DNA of 64,000 nt from Tridacna crocea. Its lineage: Eukaryota; Mollusca; Bivalvia; Cardiida; Cardiidae. The notes under the pieces were generated by a model. That model was not told the DNA's origin. It saw only the letters and a program-made list of their open reading frames with translations, and searched no databases. The DNA lies in the NCBI GenBank assembly GCA_943736015.1, contig OX031059.1:21384501-21448500 (forward strand). Direction: 5' to 3'. Position numbers and translations under genes: made by a program. Shown in pieces: positions 10,641-20,108 of the stretch. Every line of letters begins with the position of its first letter. Position 1 is the first letter of the stretch.

Positions 10641-11093
10641 TTTATCCAATGAATTATGAAAACAGAGGATTGGTTGACATTATCATAGTCATAAAGCATT
10701 AATTCAGGCAAAGGAACCAATATAGTAGCCTTCCTGGAGTTAACTTTCTTGACAAAACATTTGACTTCAAACTTTATATGTTGGTGTTATCCAGCAACAT
10801 TTTCTCTTGTATCTTCAATATTTTCTACTCCTTCAAAGACATTCAATGATTCATCTAACAGCTTTTGATCATTTCCAAGCAATGTTTCAACCCTATGAAA
10901 GACAGAGCCATGTTACAACGCTTTGTAATAAACGTGCAAAATGTAATAAGTATTACAAAATGTGTTGTGATTACATGAAATGTAATAAGAAGTTATGCAA
11001 CACGTTTTGTAATAAACTTGCAAAATATAATAATCTGTGTTCCCTGGGCCCCAGTTCTAAGATGTTGAATAGAAGGACAGGCTTCTTTTAACT

Positions 11094-11323
11094 TTAACTC
11101 ATTTCCAAACGACAATATTTTAGAATGGTCCAAATTGAAAGCATTTGCAGACGACAAAATAAAAGTGACTGAAAATTTGAAATTTGTTTTGTGAAGGGTA
11201 GAAAACATTGTGGGAAAAGGAGAAAATGCTGGTTACTAGCATTTTCTCCTTTTCCCACAATGTTTTCTAAAGGCTAAAGACCACAAGGGCGTCAAAAGTA
11301 GGAATTATGTGGTAATGGGATAA
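11094..11323 (-). mobile_element. Family A MITE in the left arm of the fold-back element
   Basis: TTAA at 11094-11097, with the right TTAA changed to ATAA (11320-11323). The right arm of the host shows the empty site (AACTTTAATAGATTAAGG in arm orientation), so the insertion point is fixed exactly. Confidence 0.85.
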
Positions 11324-11417
11324 TAGATTAAGGTTTTGTCATATGCCTTATAACTTCGATCACATTAAAATGCCTTGAACATTTATTTTCTTTCATTATC
11401 ATGTATACTAGCTATAC

Positions 11418-11648
11418 TTAACCCATTACCACACAATCCCTACTTTTAACGCCCCTGAGAAAGAAGCCTTTTGAAAACTCAGTAGGAAAAGGAGAAAATG
11501 CTGGTAACCAGCATTTTCTCCTTTTCCCACAGTCTTTTCTACCCTTCCCAGAACAAATTTCGATTTTTCAGTCACCTTCATTTTGTCATCTGAAAGTGCT
11601 TTTCAATTTGAACTAGTCTAAAATTTTGTCACATGGTAAAGAGTTTAT
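11418..11648 (+). mobile_element. Family A MITE inside the fold-back element
   Basis: TTAA at 11418-11421. The right target is changed to TTTATC near 11644. The palindrome is intact except that the left arm reads ACTCAGTAGGAAAAGG. Confidence 0.8.
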
Positions 11649-12471
11649 CAATCAGTTTTTTGTCTTTTTATCAAAAATTTTTAGAACTGGGGTCGTGGGA
11701 TAAAAGATTATTACAAATTGCAGGTTTATCATGAAACACATCGTGAAAACATTTATAACAATTTATGCAATTGCAACGCATTTTGTAATAATTCTAAATC
11801 ATGACTGATAGTAGATTGTCTTGTTTTGATCATACATGCATCTACTTAATGTGATATTGAATGAAAAAAAATCAGTTGTGTGTAAATGTGATTGAAGTTT
11901 ATGACAAATCTGTAATCGATCAAAGTCTCTGTCTTTCAATAAAAAAATTTAGAAGTGGGATTCTGGGATAAAAGATTATTACGAATTGCAAGTTTATTAC
12001 AATATGCGTCGTGAAAACATTTATAACAATTCATATAAGTGCAACATATTTTGTAATAATTCTAAATGATGATATTAGATATTCTTCATTCGATCATAGC
12101 TAGTATACATGGTAATGAAAGAAAATAAATGTTCAAGGCCTTTTAATGTGATCGAAGTTATTAAGCATATGACAAAACCTTAATCTATTAAAGTTAGAAG
12201 AAGTCTGTCCTTCTATTCAACATCTTAGAACTGTGGCCCAGGGAACAAAGATTATTACATTTCGCAACTTAATTACAAAAAGCGCATAACTTTTTATTAC
12301 ATTTCATGTAGTCACAATGCATTTTATAATACTTCTTACATTTTGCAGGTTTATTACAAAATGCGTTGTAACAGAGCCATCCGTTTAAGCCAGATTTAAA
12401 TGGTCATGTGCAAAATATTATGTTTTCATTTTGATCAGTCTAAATAAAAGCTTTGTTGCCTGGAAAAGCTT

Positions 12472-12694
12472 TCACTTTTTACCAAGCAAGAATACTTTAA
12501 ACTCATTCATAATTGAAAGCTTTTGTGGAGAACAAAGCCAATATGAAACAAAGAATTCATATTCAACAGGGAAGAAAACAGTGTGGAAAAAGGAGAAAAT
12601 GCTGATAATCATCATTTTCTCCTTTTTCTCATGATGTTTTCCAAAGCCTCCTTCCTCAGAATTGTTGAAACCTTGGATTGTTTAGTAAAGAGTC
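12472..12694 (-). mobile_element. Family A MITE, aged
   Basis: Opens TTTTTACCAAGCAAGAATAC. The palindrome is AAAATGCTGATAATCATCAT, and it closes with GGATTGTTTAGTAAAGAGTC. Confidence 0.7.
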
Positions 12695-13035
12695 CAAGTG
12701 TTAGCCTTGAGGTATGTGTAATTGTGAAGACGTCTCGAATAACACAATTTGTGGACAGAACTAATTATTTTCCCAGTTTCCTGGTATTTTTAGAGCAAAT
12801 TCTGAGCCAGTCATTGATTTTTTTCATGAGAAAATATAAAATCTGTGGATCACTTTTCTGGCAGTAGATAAATCTGTGTTTAATGACAGTCATTCGAAGT
12901 TTGTACGGCAAGGAATATTTTGACCACATAGCAATTTAACCGATCAGCTAACAGTATTTTGAAATCGTAAACCAAAGAGACCATGTACCAAAGAAACAAT
13001 TGTCATAGTTGTGTATCTCTACATATAATAGTTGT

Positions 13036-13330
13036 GTATGCATATTATTCATACTGAGCCCTCTAACACAGTAGCACACAGGACTCACAAAGTGCGGATT
13101 GATGGTTCAACTGGCTCGGCAAATTTGTATCTGAGGGTTAATAATAGCCATTACAACAGAATTTCATTCCTGTCTCTCACTGCTCATCATTGCTTTGATG
13201 ATGATTATGTGGGAAAACAGCCAATGGCTTGGAAGAATATGAGTATGTGGGGCACTGAGGTAAGGTAAGCCTGGATAGATGCAATGGCCATCACCATATA
13301 ACTGAAATAATGTTGAAAACAGCGTTGAAG
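13036..13330 (+). mobile_element. tRNA-derived SINE, head decayed
   Basis: The body is clear (TTATGTGGGAAAACAGCCAA, TGGCTTGGAAGAATATG, GCCATCACCATATAACTGAA, GTTGAAAACAGCGTTGAAGA). The promoter boxes have been lost. Confidence 0.65.
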
Positions 13331-13349
13331 ACCTTGCAGTATTGGCTCT

Positions 13350-13578
13350 TTAACCCTTTACTCCATTGATACTCGTTTCTACGCATTGCTTGTAGGAGCC
13401 TTTTGAAAACATTGTGGCAAAAGCTGAAATTGCTCATGACGAGCAATTTCACCTTTTGTTACAATGTTTTCTATGCTATCAAAAGGTGTCATATACACAT
13501 AAGAAACAGCTTCATCCTTGCTGTTATTTAGGGTCAATTTGAGTTGGCTTAGAAATGCCTTACGGGGTGAAGGGTTAA
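13350..13578 (+). mobile_element. Family A, subfamily B MITE, best copy
   Basis: TTAA at 13350-13353 and 13575-13578. The palindrome centre is GAAATTGCTCATGACGAGC and the arms carry GTGGCAAAAGCTG. The right half is specific to this subfamily (CAGCTTCATCCTTGCTGTTA). Confidence 0.85.
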
Positions 13579-13589
13579 ACAATCAATCC

Positions 13590-13715
13590 CAAAATCCCAA
13601 GTTTTTACAAAGAATGGAAAAGTCTCAAAGCTTTTGAAAAAAAAAATGTTAGAAAAGGAGAAAATGTTGGAAACCAGTATTTTCTCTCTTTCCCGCAGTG
13701 TTTTCTAGCCTTTAA
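13590..13715 (+). mobile_element. Family A fragment
   Basis: It holds the palindrome (GAGAAAATGTTGGAAACCAG) but no right half. It abuts the next copy. Confidence 0.6.
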
Positions 13716-13929
13716 CCCTTTAACACATGATGAAATTTTGGACCTTTATAATTAGCCAATAATTTGCATGTTGCTCAAATAATGATTTCTGTCTTTGACA
13801 GGGTAGAAAACATTGTGGGAAAAGGAGAAAATGCTGGTTACCAGCATTTTCTCCTTTTCCCACAATTTTTTCAAATTAGTCTCCTTTCCTTCAGTCGTGA
13901 AAATTAGGGATTGTTTTGTAAAGGGTTAA
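13712..13929 (-). mobile_element. Family A, subfamily C MITE
   Basis: TTAA at both ends. The left half has ATGATTTCTGTCTTTGACAG in place of the usual AAAGTGACTGAAAATTTG, which marks subfamily C. The palindrome is intact. Confidence 0.8.
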
Positions 13930-13934
13930 AAGGC

Positions 13935-14028
13935 AACTTCTATCATTTGGGCAGCACGTAATTTGATTTTTGCAAATTATGATTTCATTTGGGTCCAATC
14001 TAGAATTTTATTGTACTGTGAAGGGTTA
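13935..14028 (+). mobile_element. Family A right-half fragment
   Basis: TTTGGGTCCAATCTAGAATT and GTGAAGGGTTAA are the right end of a copy whose left part is missing. Confidence 0.55.
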
Positions 14029-14165
14029 AAATCAATGAATCAGCTGACATGGAAGATTGCAAATTGTAATAATTTAGATTATTGCTTTTAAAGGATGGTT
14101 TGCAGGCTCTGTAATGAATTGAAGCATGAGGCCGCATGATTAAAACTGTTATAATGACTTTATGT

Positions 14166-14397
14166 CTAACTCTTATACCAAACGACAAAAATTTAGACTG
14201 GTCCAAATTGAAAGCATTGCAGACAACAAATTAAACATGACTCAAAAAATAAAACTTGTTTTGGGAAAGCTAGAAAACATTGTTGGAAAAGGAGAAAATG
14301 CTGGTTACCAGCATTTTCTCCTTTTCCTACAATGTTTTCAGAATGCTTCCTCCTCAGGGTCGTCAAAAGTAGCCTGGATTGTGTGGTGATGGGTTAA
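14166..14397 (-). mobile_element. Family A MITE, first of a chain
   Basis: The left target is CTAA and the right TTAA (14394-14397) doubles as the left target of the next copy. Confidence 0.85.
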
Positions 14398-14593
14398 CTC
14401 TATCAAACGTCAAAAATTTAGATGACGAATAAACCTGACATAAAAATTGAAACTTAACTTTAGAAATGTAGAAAACATTGTGGGAAAAGGAGATAATGCT
14501 GGTTACCAGTATTTTCTCCTTTTACTACAATGTTTTCAGAAGGCTTCTTTCCTCTGGGTTGTAAAAACCAGAGCTTGTTTTGTAAAAGATTAA
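14394..14593 (-). mobile_element. Family A MITE, second of the chain
   Basis: The left half is shortened by about 30 bp (ends GACGAATAAACCTGAC). The palindrome and right half are complete, ending TTAA 14590-14593. Confidence 0.8.
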
Positions 14594-14726
14594 CAGAATT
14601 AACCAAATTTCCTTTTTGAAGACTAAAATCTTGTCCAAACTGTACGTCACTAGCTATAAAAGTCAAAATTTCGTCTCTGTAGGCCTTGAACCTACAATAT
14701 TTACTATTCATGGTCTTCGACTTCTA

Positions 14727-14953
14727 TTAACTCTTTAAAGACAAGATTTTGGACTAGTCCAAACTGAAAGCATTTGCAGACAAGAAAATAAATTTGACCC
14801 TAATTTTGAAGATTGTTTTGGGAAGGATAGAAAAACACTGTGGGAAAAGGAGAAAATGCTGGTTACCAGTATCTTCTCATTTACCCACAGTGTTTTCAAA
14901 AGGATTCTTTTTCAGGGTCTATTAAAAGTGGGGATTGTGTGGTAAAGAGTTAA
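14727..14953 (-). mobile_element. Family A MITE
   Basis: TTAA at 14727-14730 and 14950-14953. The right palindrome arm is worn (ATCTTCTCATTTACCCACAG). It shares its right TTAA with the next copy. Confidence 0.85.
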
Positions 14954-15178
14954 CCCTTTACCAAACGACAAGATTTTAGACTGGTCCAAATTGAGAGCAC
15001 TTGCAGACGACAAGGTAAAGGTAACTCAAAAATTGAAATTTGTTTACAGCAAGGTAGAAAACATTGTGGGAAAAGGAGAAAATGCTGGTTACCAGCATTT
15101 TCTCCTTTTCCCACAAGGTTTTCAAACGGCTTCTATCTCAGGGTCGTAAAAACCAGGGATTGTTTGGGAAAGGGTTAA
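14950..15178 (-). mobile_element. Family A MITE, near-consensus
   Basis: TTAACCCTTTACCAAACGAC opens it and GGGAAAGGGTTAA closes it. The palindrome at 15055-15121 has a single change (AAGG for AATG near its end). Confidence 0.9.
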
Positions 15179-15185
15179 GTGCATA

Positions 15186-15266
15186 CCAGGCAACCGGGCG
15201 AGGCCTGCTAGATAGCTCAGTGGTTAGCATGACTCGTGAATTGGTGGTCGCAGGTTCGATACTCAG
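15186..15266 (+). mobile_element. tRNA-like SINE head between two MITEs
   Basis: Box A TAGCTCAGTGGTTAGCATG and box B GGTTCGATACTC are present at tRNA spacing. The acceptor stem does not pair and no 3' body follows, so this is a SINE head cut short, not a tRNA gene. Family A copies bound it on both sides. Confidence 0.6.
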
Positions 15267-15495
15267 TTAACCCTTTCCCAAACGACAAACTTTTGGATTA
15301 GACCAAATTGAAAGTATTTGCAGACGACAATTCAACTCTTGCTGAAAAGATGATTTCTGTCCATGATAGGGTGGAAAACATTGTGGGAGAAGGAGAAAAT
15401 GCTGGTTACCAGCATTTTCTCCTTTTCCCACAATATTTTCAAAAGCTTACTATTCCAGACCAGTAAAAACCAGGGATTGTTTGGGAAAGGGTTAG
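15267..15495 (-). mobile_element. Family A, subfamily C MITE
   Basis: Opens TTAACCCTTTCCCAAACGAC. The left half contains CTTGCTGAAAAGATGATTTC. The right target has become TTAG. Its mirror-oriented sister is at 30312. Confidence 0.85.
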
Positions 15496-15730
15496 GGCAA
15501 ACACTCTTTCGAATTAATTTTCGCTTCTCACCTCTGATGCATGTTAGGAAATTTGACAGTGGTTTGGATAACAAAGGTGTGACATTGCTGGTAGGCAAAA
15601 AGCCAGGAATCACACACATAGCTGCACTGGCCATGATGATATGACCCAAGCTGTTAAAACAGTGTTAAACTCTTAAATGCAAAAGAATCTAGATGACAAA
15701 ATTTGACATCAATTTGTCTAAATTCAAACA

Positions 15731-15907
15731 GAGCTCCAGATAAGAGGGAGTGATGGTATTCTAAATTCATCATTTCTCTGCAAAACCTTATCTTGTGGGT
15801 ACTCATTAGAATCGTCTCATTGCAACGATTCTAATGAGTACCAATAACATAGGGTTTAGTGGAGAATTATTTTATTTTTAACTTTGAAATCCCTCTATCT
15901 GGAGCTC
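15731..15907 (+). mobile_element. Family D hairpin MITE, best copy (177 bp)
   Basis: The ends are GAGCTCCAGATAAGAGGG and CCCTCTATCTGGAGCTC. The centre is a hairpin GGTACTCATTAGAATCGT..ACGATTCTAATGAGTACC around a short loop. ACCTTATCTTGTGGG and its partner CATAGGGTTTAG flank the hairpin. Surrounding sequence looks like decayed family A. Confidence 0.85.
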
Positions 15908-15914
15908 AGACTGT

Positions 15915-16087
15915 AATCAGAGAATTTGGAGACAACAATTTAAATCTTGTGAACAAATGACAGGATTGGTCTTAAAGCTTGAAACTGCAGAAAACATTGT
16001 GAAAAAAGGAGAAAATGCGGGTTACCAGGCATGTTATGGTACAGGGTTAAAACTTGTAATAACTAGGATAGTGTGACAAAGAATTAA
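15915..16087 (-). mobile_element. Family A MITE with deleted right arm
   Basis: The left half and left palindrome arm (GAGAAAATGCGGGTTACCAG) are followed directly by the terminal part. It shares TTAA 16084-16087 with the next copy. Confidence 0.6.
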
Positions 16088-16306
16088 CCTTTGTCAAACA
16101 ATGAAAGTTTGGACTGGACCAACCTCAAAACACTTGCTGAAGTCAAATTGAAAGTAGTTCACATGATGATATCTTTGACAAGACAAAAAAAAACATAGAG
16201 GGAAAAAGAGAAAATGCTGGTCATACCAGTATTTTCTCCTTTTTCCACAATATTTTCAAAAACCTTATGGGTTGTCAAAACATGGGATTGTGTGCTAAAG
16301 GGTTAA
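16084..16306 (-). mobile_element. Family A, subfamily C MITE
   Basis: Both TTAA targets are present. The palindrome centre has two extra bases (GCTGGTCATACCAGTA). Confidence 0.8.
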
Positions 16307-16439
16307 AAGGAAATTGGTGCTGATGAGAGTCTCTATACAATAGAAGTTCATTGATTTACTCAGTCAATAAAGTGTGTGTAGAATAGAAGCCAGTTCCAAT
16401 ATTCTGTCATTATACTGTCAACTCTTTGGATTTACAAAG

Positions 16440-16620
16440 GTGTCCATATACCCTTTACCTTTGGTGTTGGTTATGTGGGAAAGCAGCTAGTGGCCTGGGA
16501 AGAATATTATGCTATCTATTTGTCAAAGAAACTCCAAGAAAGCTTGGCTTAGGCACATCGGCTACTGTCATATAACTGAAATAAATTTTGAAAACGGTGT
16601 TAAACACCATACAAAAAAAC
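16440..16620 (+). mobile_element. SINE 3' body
   Basis: GGTTATGTGGGAAAGCAGCT, AGAAACTCCAAGAAAGC and TTGAAAACGGTGTTAAACAC match the SINE at 18955. The tRNA head is missing. Confidence 0.65.
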
Positions 16621-16631
16621 CATCAGTCAAT

Positions 16632-16815
16632 TTAATCCTTTACCACACAATTTTGAGGGTTTTTTTAATGACACTGAAAAAAAAACATTGAAACATTGTG
16701 AAAGAATACAGGCTATCAGCATTTTCTCCCTTTCACACGATGTTAACTTCTCAGAAAAAAATTCACACGATGTTAACTTCTCAGAAAAAAAATCCAATCA
16801 GTTCGGTAACATTTA
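16632..16815 (+). mobile_element. Family A MITE with internal duplication
   Basis: It opens TTAATCCTTTACCACACAA. The right half contains two direct copies of ACACGATGTTAACTTCTCAG (about 16736 and 16768). The terminal right half has eroded. Confidence 0.65.
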
Positions 16816-16819
16816 ACTC

Positions 16820-17033
16820 TTAACTCTTTACCAAATGACAAAATTTTAGACTGGTCCTAATGAAAAGGATTTGCAGATGACAAAATAAAAGTGACTGAAA
16901 ATTTGAAATTTGTCCTGAGAAGGGAAAAACATTGTGGAAATGGTAACCAGCATTTTCTCCTTTTCCCTCTATGTTTTCAAAAGGCTTCTTTCTCAGGGTT
17001 GTTAAAAGTTGGGATTGTGTAGTAAAGAGTTAA
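16820..17033 (-). mobile_element. Family A MITE lacking part of the left arm
   Basis: GGAAAAACATTGTGGAAATGGTAACCAGC shows that the AAAGGAGAAAATGCT part of the left arm is gone. Both TTAA targets remain. Confidence 0.8.
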
Positions 17034-17490
17034 ACCTTTATCCCAAAATTTCGGCGTTTCAACCACCATGAATGAGAACCAGCATTTTCTCTTTTTCCCA
17101 CATTGATAACTCAAAACCAAATGACAGAATTCTAGCAAGTAATCCAATTGAAAGGAACTGCAGACAACAAATAAATGTGACTCAAAATTTGAAATTTGTT
17201 TTTAGAAGTGTAAAAAAGGAGAAAATGTTCGGGTTATCAGAGATTTCTACTTTTCCCATATCGCTTCCTTCTTTACCAAAGGACAAATTTCAGACTGGCC
17301 CAAATTAAAAGCACTAAATCTTGCAGACGACAAAATCAATGCAAGTCACAAATTGAAATTTGTTTCCAGCAAGATTGAAAACATTGTGGGCAAAGGAGAA
17401 AATGCCCTTTTTCTAAGGGTTGTAGTAACTGGGGATTGTTAAGCCTACTATGTCGGGGTCGTTAAAACTTTGGATAGTGTGGTAAAGAGT
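17030..17490 (-). mobile_element. Scrambled family A pieces
   Basis: At least three partial copies follow each other: a short left part with one arm (17030-17105), a left half at about 17105-17275 with the centre changed to AATGTTCGGGTTATCAGA, and a third copy at 17275-17490 that lost its right arm. Confidence 0.6.
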
Positions 17491-17735
17491 AAAAGACAAG
17501 TTCTGTTATTTAAGTCATGTTGATACTATTATCTGCAATGCTTTCAATTTGAACAAGTCTGAAATTTTGTCATCTAGTTAAATGAAAATGAAATTTGCCT
17601 CTTGCAGCATTGAAAATATTGTGCAAAAAGAGAAAAATGGTGGTAACCAGCAATTTCTCCTTTCCCACAAAGTGTTAAAAAGTCTAATCTTCTTCAAGGT
17701 CATTAGTACTTGGGTTTATGTGGCACAGGGTTTAG
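17491..17735 (+). mobile_element. Two family A fragments
   Basis: 17491-17580 is a right half (TGCTTTCAATTTGAACAAGT, GAAATTTTGTCATCTAGT). 17590-17735 keeps the palindrome (GGTGGTAACCAGCA) and a worn right end. Confidence 0.55.
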
Positions 17736-17867
17736 CCATTATCAGCATTTCTTTCAAGTTATATTATTGCAGATAGTCCACCAACTGGAAATTCCTGGTT
17801 TCGTCTTTTAAAAGTAAAACATTGTACTGCTAGAAACACTAATTCCAACTGACCAACTACAAATCAT

Positions 17868-18094
17868 AACTGTTTAGCATATGACAGTTATATGGACCTC
17901 TGTAAAATTATCTAAAACATATCCAGATGGCAAATCACATCTCCCTCAAAGGGTGCAAACTGTCTTGAAAGGATTGAAAACATTGTGGGAAAGGAGAAAA
18001 TGCTGGTTACCAATGTTTTCTCCCTTTCCTACAATGTTTTCAAAAGCCCATTCCTTAGGATCTTTAAAAGTTGGAATTGTGTAGTAAAGGGTAA
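17868..18094 (-). mobile_element. Family A MITE, aged
   Basis: GAAAACATTGTGGGAAAGG and CCCTTTCCTACAATGTTTTC mark the palindrome. The right end reads GTAGTAAAGGGTAAATTAA. Confidence 0.7.
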
Positions 18095-18439
18095 ATTAAT
18101 TGGTTTAAATAATTTAATATTCAGCAATGAATAGAGGAAGGAATCATTTTACAATGACTGTAATTTGTTAAAAAAAATCTGGTGCAGGTTGGGATTGATC
18201 TATTAAAGCCTTGATTATGAGCCTGAACTACAGAGTGCTTGCAACATGCAATCTGATCCTGAGCCATACCACCGGTTAATATCATTAGATAAATACAAGC
18301 ATTCAGACAAGATAATTTTTGAAACTACATGACATGGGCATTTAAAGACATTATAAAAAGAGGGGGCAACTCTAGTAATCATTTTATGAGCCATTAAAAT
18401 GTAGACTTATATGAAATAAAAACGGGGTCCTGTCCTAAT

Positions 18440-18575
18440 TATGAGGTTTGTGTTCAAAAGGGTAAAAGATATTTTGAGGAAAAGAGAAAATTATAGCCCT
18501 TTTAATTAACTATCTCAGTTTTTTCCCTAATGTTTTCAAAAGCCTTCCTCATCATTGAATTGTTTGGTAGATCTT
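18440..18575 (-). mobile_element. Degenerate family A MITE
   Basis: Only TTTTGAGGAAAAGAGAAAAT and CCCTAATGTTTTCAAAAGCC remain recognisable. Confidence 0.4.
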
Positions 18576-18681
18576 CTCACGAAGAAAAGGGGTCAGTTTT
18601 AGTGTAGAAGAAAATAGACAAAAAATTATAAAAAAAAAAAGAGACAAGGGGCAGAAATAGTCTTAGGATATCACAAACTAC

Positions 18682-18907
18682 TTAACCCATTACCACACAA
18701 TCCCTACTTTTGATGCCCCTAAGAAAGATACTTTTAGAAAACATTGTGGGAAAAGGAGAATGCTGGTAACCAGCATTTTCACCTTTTCCCACAATGTTTT
18801 CTACCCTTCACGAAACAAATTTCAAATTTTCAGTCACTTTTATTTTGTCGTCTGCAAATGCTTTCAATTTGGACCAGTTTAAAATTTTGTCGTTTGGTAA
18901 TGAGTTA
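18682..18907 (+). mobile_element. Family A MITE flanked by 16-bp direct repeats
   Basis: TTAA at 18682-18685 and 18904-18907. The flanking sequence ATCACAAACTACTTAA occurs at 18670-18685 and again at 18908-18923, much longer than the usual 4-bp duplication. Confidence 0.85.
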
Positions 18908-18954
18908 AATCACAAACTACTTAAAGTACATAACCCATAAGGTTGAAAATGGCA

Positions 18955-19240
18955 GCCGAGTTCCAGTAGCTCAGTTCTCAGGACTTTGAGAAGAGTGGGG
19001 TGCTCTGGTTCGATCCTCAGCTCTGCCAACTTCTCCTAAGGATTGATGATGGTCATTGTGACAGGATTCATTCCTCTCACCTCTGAATATTGTTTCAATT
19101 ATGGTTAGGTGGGGAAGCAGCCAGTGGCTTGGAAAGAATACTGTAAAGATTACTGGTAAAAGAAACTCCAGGAAAGCATGGATATGTGCAACTGAAATAA
19201 GTTTGAAAATGGTGTTAAACACCAAACAATCAATCATAAA
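18955..19240 (+). mobile_element. tRNA-derived SINE, best copy
   Basis: Box A TAGCTCAGTTCTCAGG (18972) and box B GGTTCGATCCTC (19008) start a body with GGATTGATGATGGTCATTGT, GGGAAGCAGCCAGTGGCTTG and AGAAACTCCAGGAAAGCATG. It ends GTGTTAAACACCAAAC and (AATC)n. It lies about 140 bp from the 3' side of the SLC10 exon 1, inside intron 1. Confidence 0.8.
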
Positions 19241-19376
19241 AATGCCAGTTAATATATTATGTTGAGATGTTTGAAATATCCAGCTGCCTTTACCTTTATA
19301 TATAATTTTAAGTTAATAAAGCTTTTGATTTGGAAGAGCTTAGGTCAGAGATAGGTTGTAAGAGAGAGATACCTAC

Positions 19377-20108
19377 CACAGGCATGAGTAGAAATTGGCA
19401 ACAAAAGCCAATGATAAGCGAAACAGGATGTTTCAATTGCCTTTTTAAATTCTCTGTATCTGTAACACATCCTATTCCGAAACTTATCAAAATAGCCACT
19501 GCTGCTGCTGAACAGTCAAACACAAAATCTGCCGTCTTTTGACGAGGAATTACTGTCACTTTGTATTCCGACTGCCCCAGCTGGGACATTTGTGTTGATC
19601 TAGCCATTACAAGGGAGCTCGTTCCAAAAATAGTAACAACTACTTTCACATATCCGATGCTCATGGCTTGAATTGTGAAATTATTCACACCATTTAGTTT
19701 AATAGGAAACTCAAGATCTGGTGTTAAATATGGACCAATTTTCAATGGTTCATTTGCATTTGGTACAAACATATCATCCGGAATCACAATTTGCACTTTT
19801 TTTCCATTCTGTGAAACCACTCGCGCATAATATGTTCCATTTGTGGTAAAAAACACATCTGTGTTTGTGTCACTAACGTCTTCCAATGAGCAATTAAAGT
19901 AGACTGTGGCATTGCAGCCTTGTATTAGCTCATTGATTGATGTAGGTTTAAAGTGGAGCTGGATTGTTCCATTGTAGAGCGGGAACTCTGTACTGGCAGC
20001 AGACGACTTGTTGACAGTGTGAAACGGAATGGTAGAATTGATTTCTGGGAAAGTTAAAGACATTATTAGGGCAACATGGAGCAATCTCAGCCACAAAAAT
20101 GTAGACAT
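19377..20108 (-). CDS. SLC10-family transporter, exon 1 (N-terminal half)
   Basis: 244 codons from ATG at 20108. Residues 1-19 form a hydrophobic signal peptide (FLWLRLLHVALIMSL). Residues 20-193 are an extracellular domain rich in beta-type sequence, with N-glycosylation sequons at N24, N33, N46, N66, N72, N90 and N143. Residues about 195-215 are the first membrane segment, then GIGCVTDTENLKRQLKHP, the short loop typical of SLC10, and a second segment ending CCQFLLMPV. The open frame continues to 19308, but that part has no family resemblance. The donor GTG/GTAGGT after codon 244 joins in phase 0 to exon 2 and restores family spacing. A long glycosylated N-terminus is like that of SLC10A3/A5 types, not the short one of bile-acid carriers. 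The family is secure; substrate and orthologue are not. Confidence 0.85.

Larger units (their letters stand above)
10912..12372. mobile_element. Fold-back element with 8-bp target duplication
   Basis: The ends GTTACAACGC (10912) and GCGTTGTAAC (12372) are flanked by AGAGCCAT on both sides (10904-10911 and 12373-12380). The left arm runs about 10912-11417 (with a family A copy inside it) and the right arm about 12095-12372. Within the arms, TTTGTAATAAAC-like and TGTAATAATCT motifs repeat. The centre holds another pair of related segments (about 11690-11830 and 11950-12080) in direct orientation. No coding frame is visible. An 8-bp duplication fits hAT-, P- or Merlin-type integration. Confidence 0.8.
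377..19376 (-). other. SLC10 gene intron 1, 19.0 kb and packed with repeats
   Basis: The borders are GTG/GTAGGT at the exon 1 side (19377/19376) and TTTCAG/CTT at the exon 2 side (377/376). No intermediate exon was found. The family reads continuously from the end of exon 1 (QFLLMPV) into exon 2 (LAFGLAM), so none is expected. The intron holds about 28 family A copies in both orientations, a Tc1-like element, a fold-back element, several SINEs and two tandem arrays. A competing donor 4 bp further downstream (GTAG/GTATCT) would break the frame. Confidence 0.7.

Noticed and set aside
15196-15262. tRNA gene
   Set aside because: Box A and box B are present but the acceptor and T stems do not pair, so it is a SINE head.
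19308-19373. Alternative donor GTAG/GTATCT at 19373/19372 for exon 1
   Set aside because: It would leave phase 1 and put exon 2 out of frame. GTG/GTAGGT four bases earlier keeps phase 0.
19308-19376. Continuation of SLC10 exon 1 to the stop at 19308
   Set aside because: The extra residues have no family resemblance, whereas splicing at 19377 joins in frame to exon 2.
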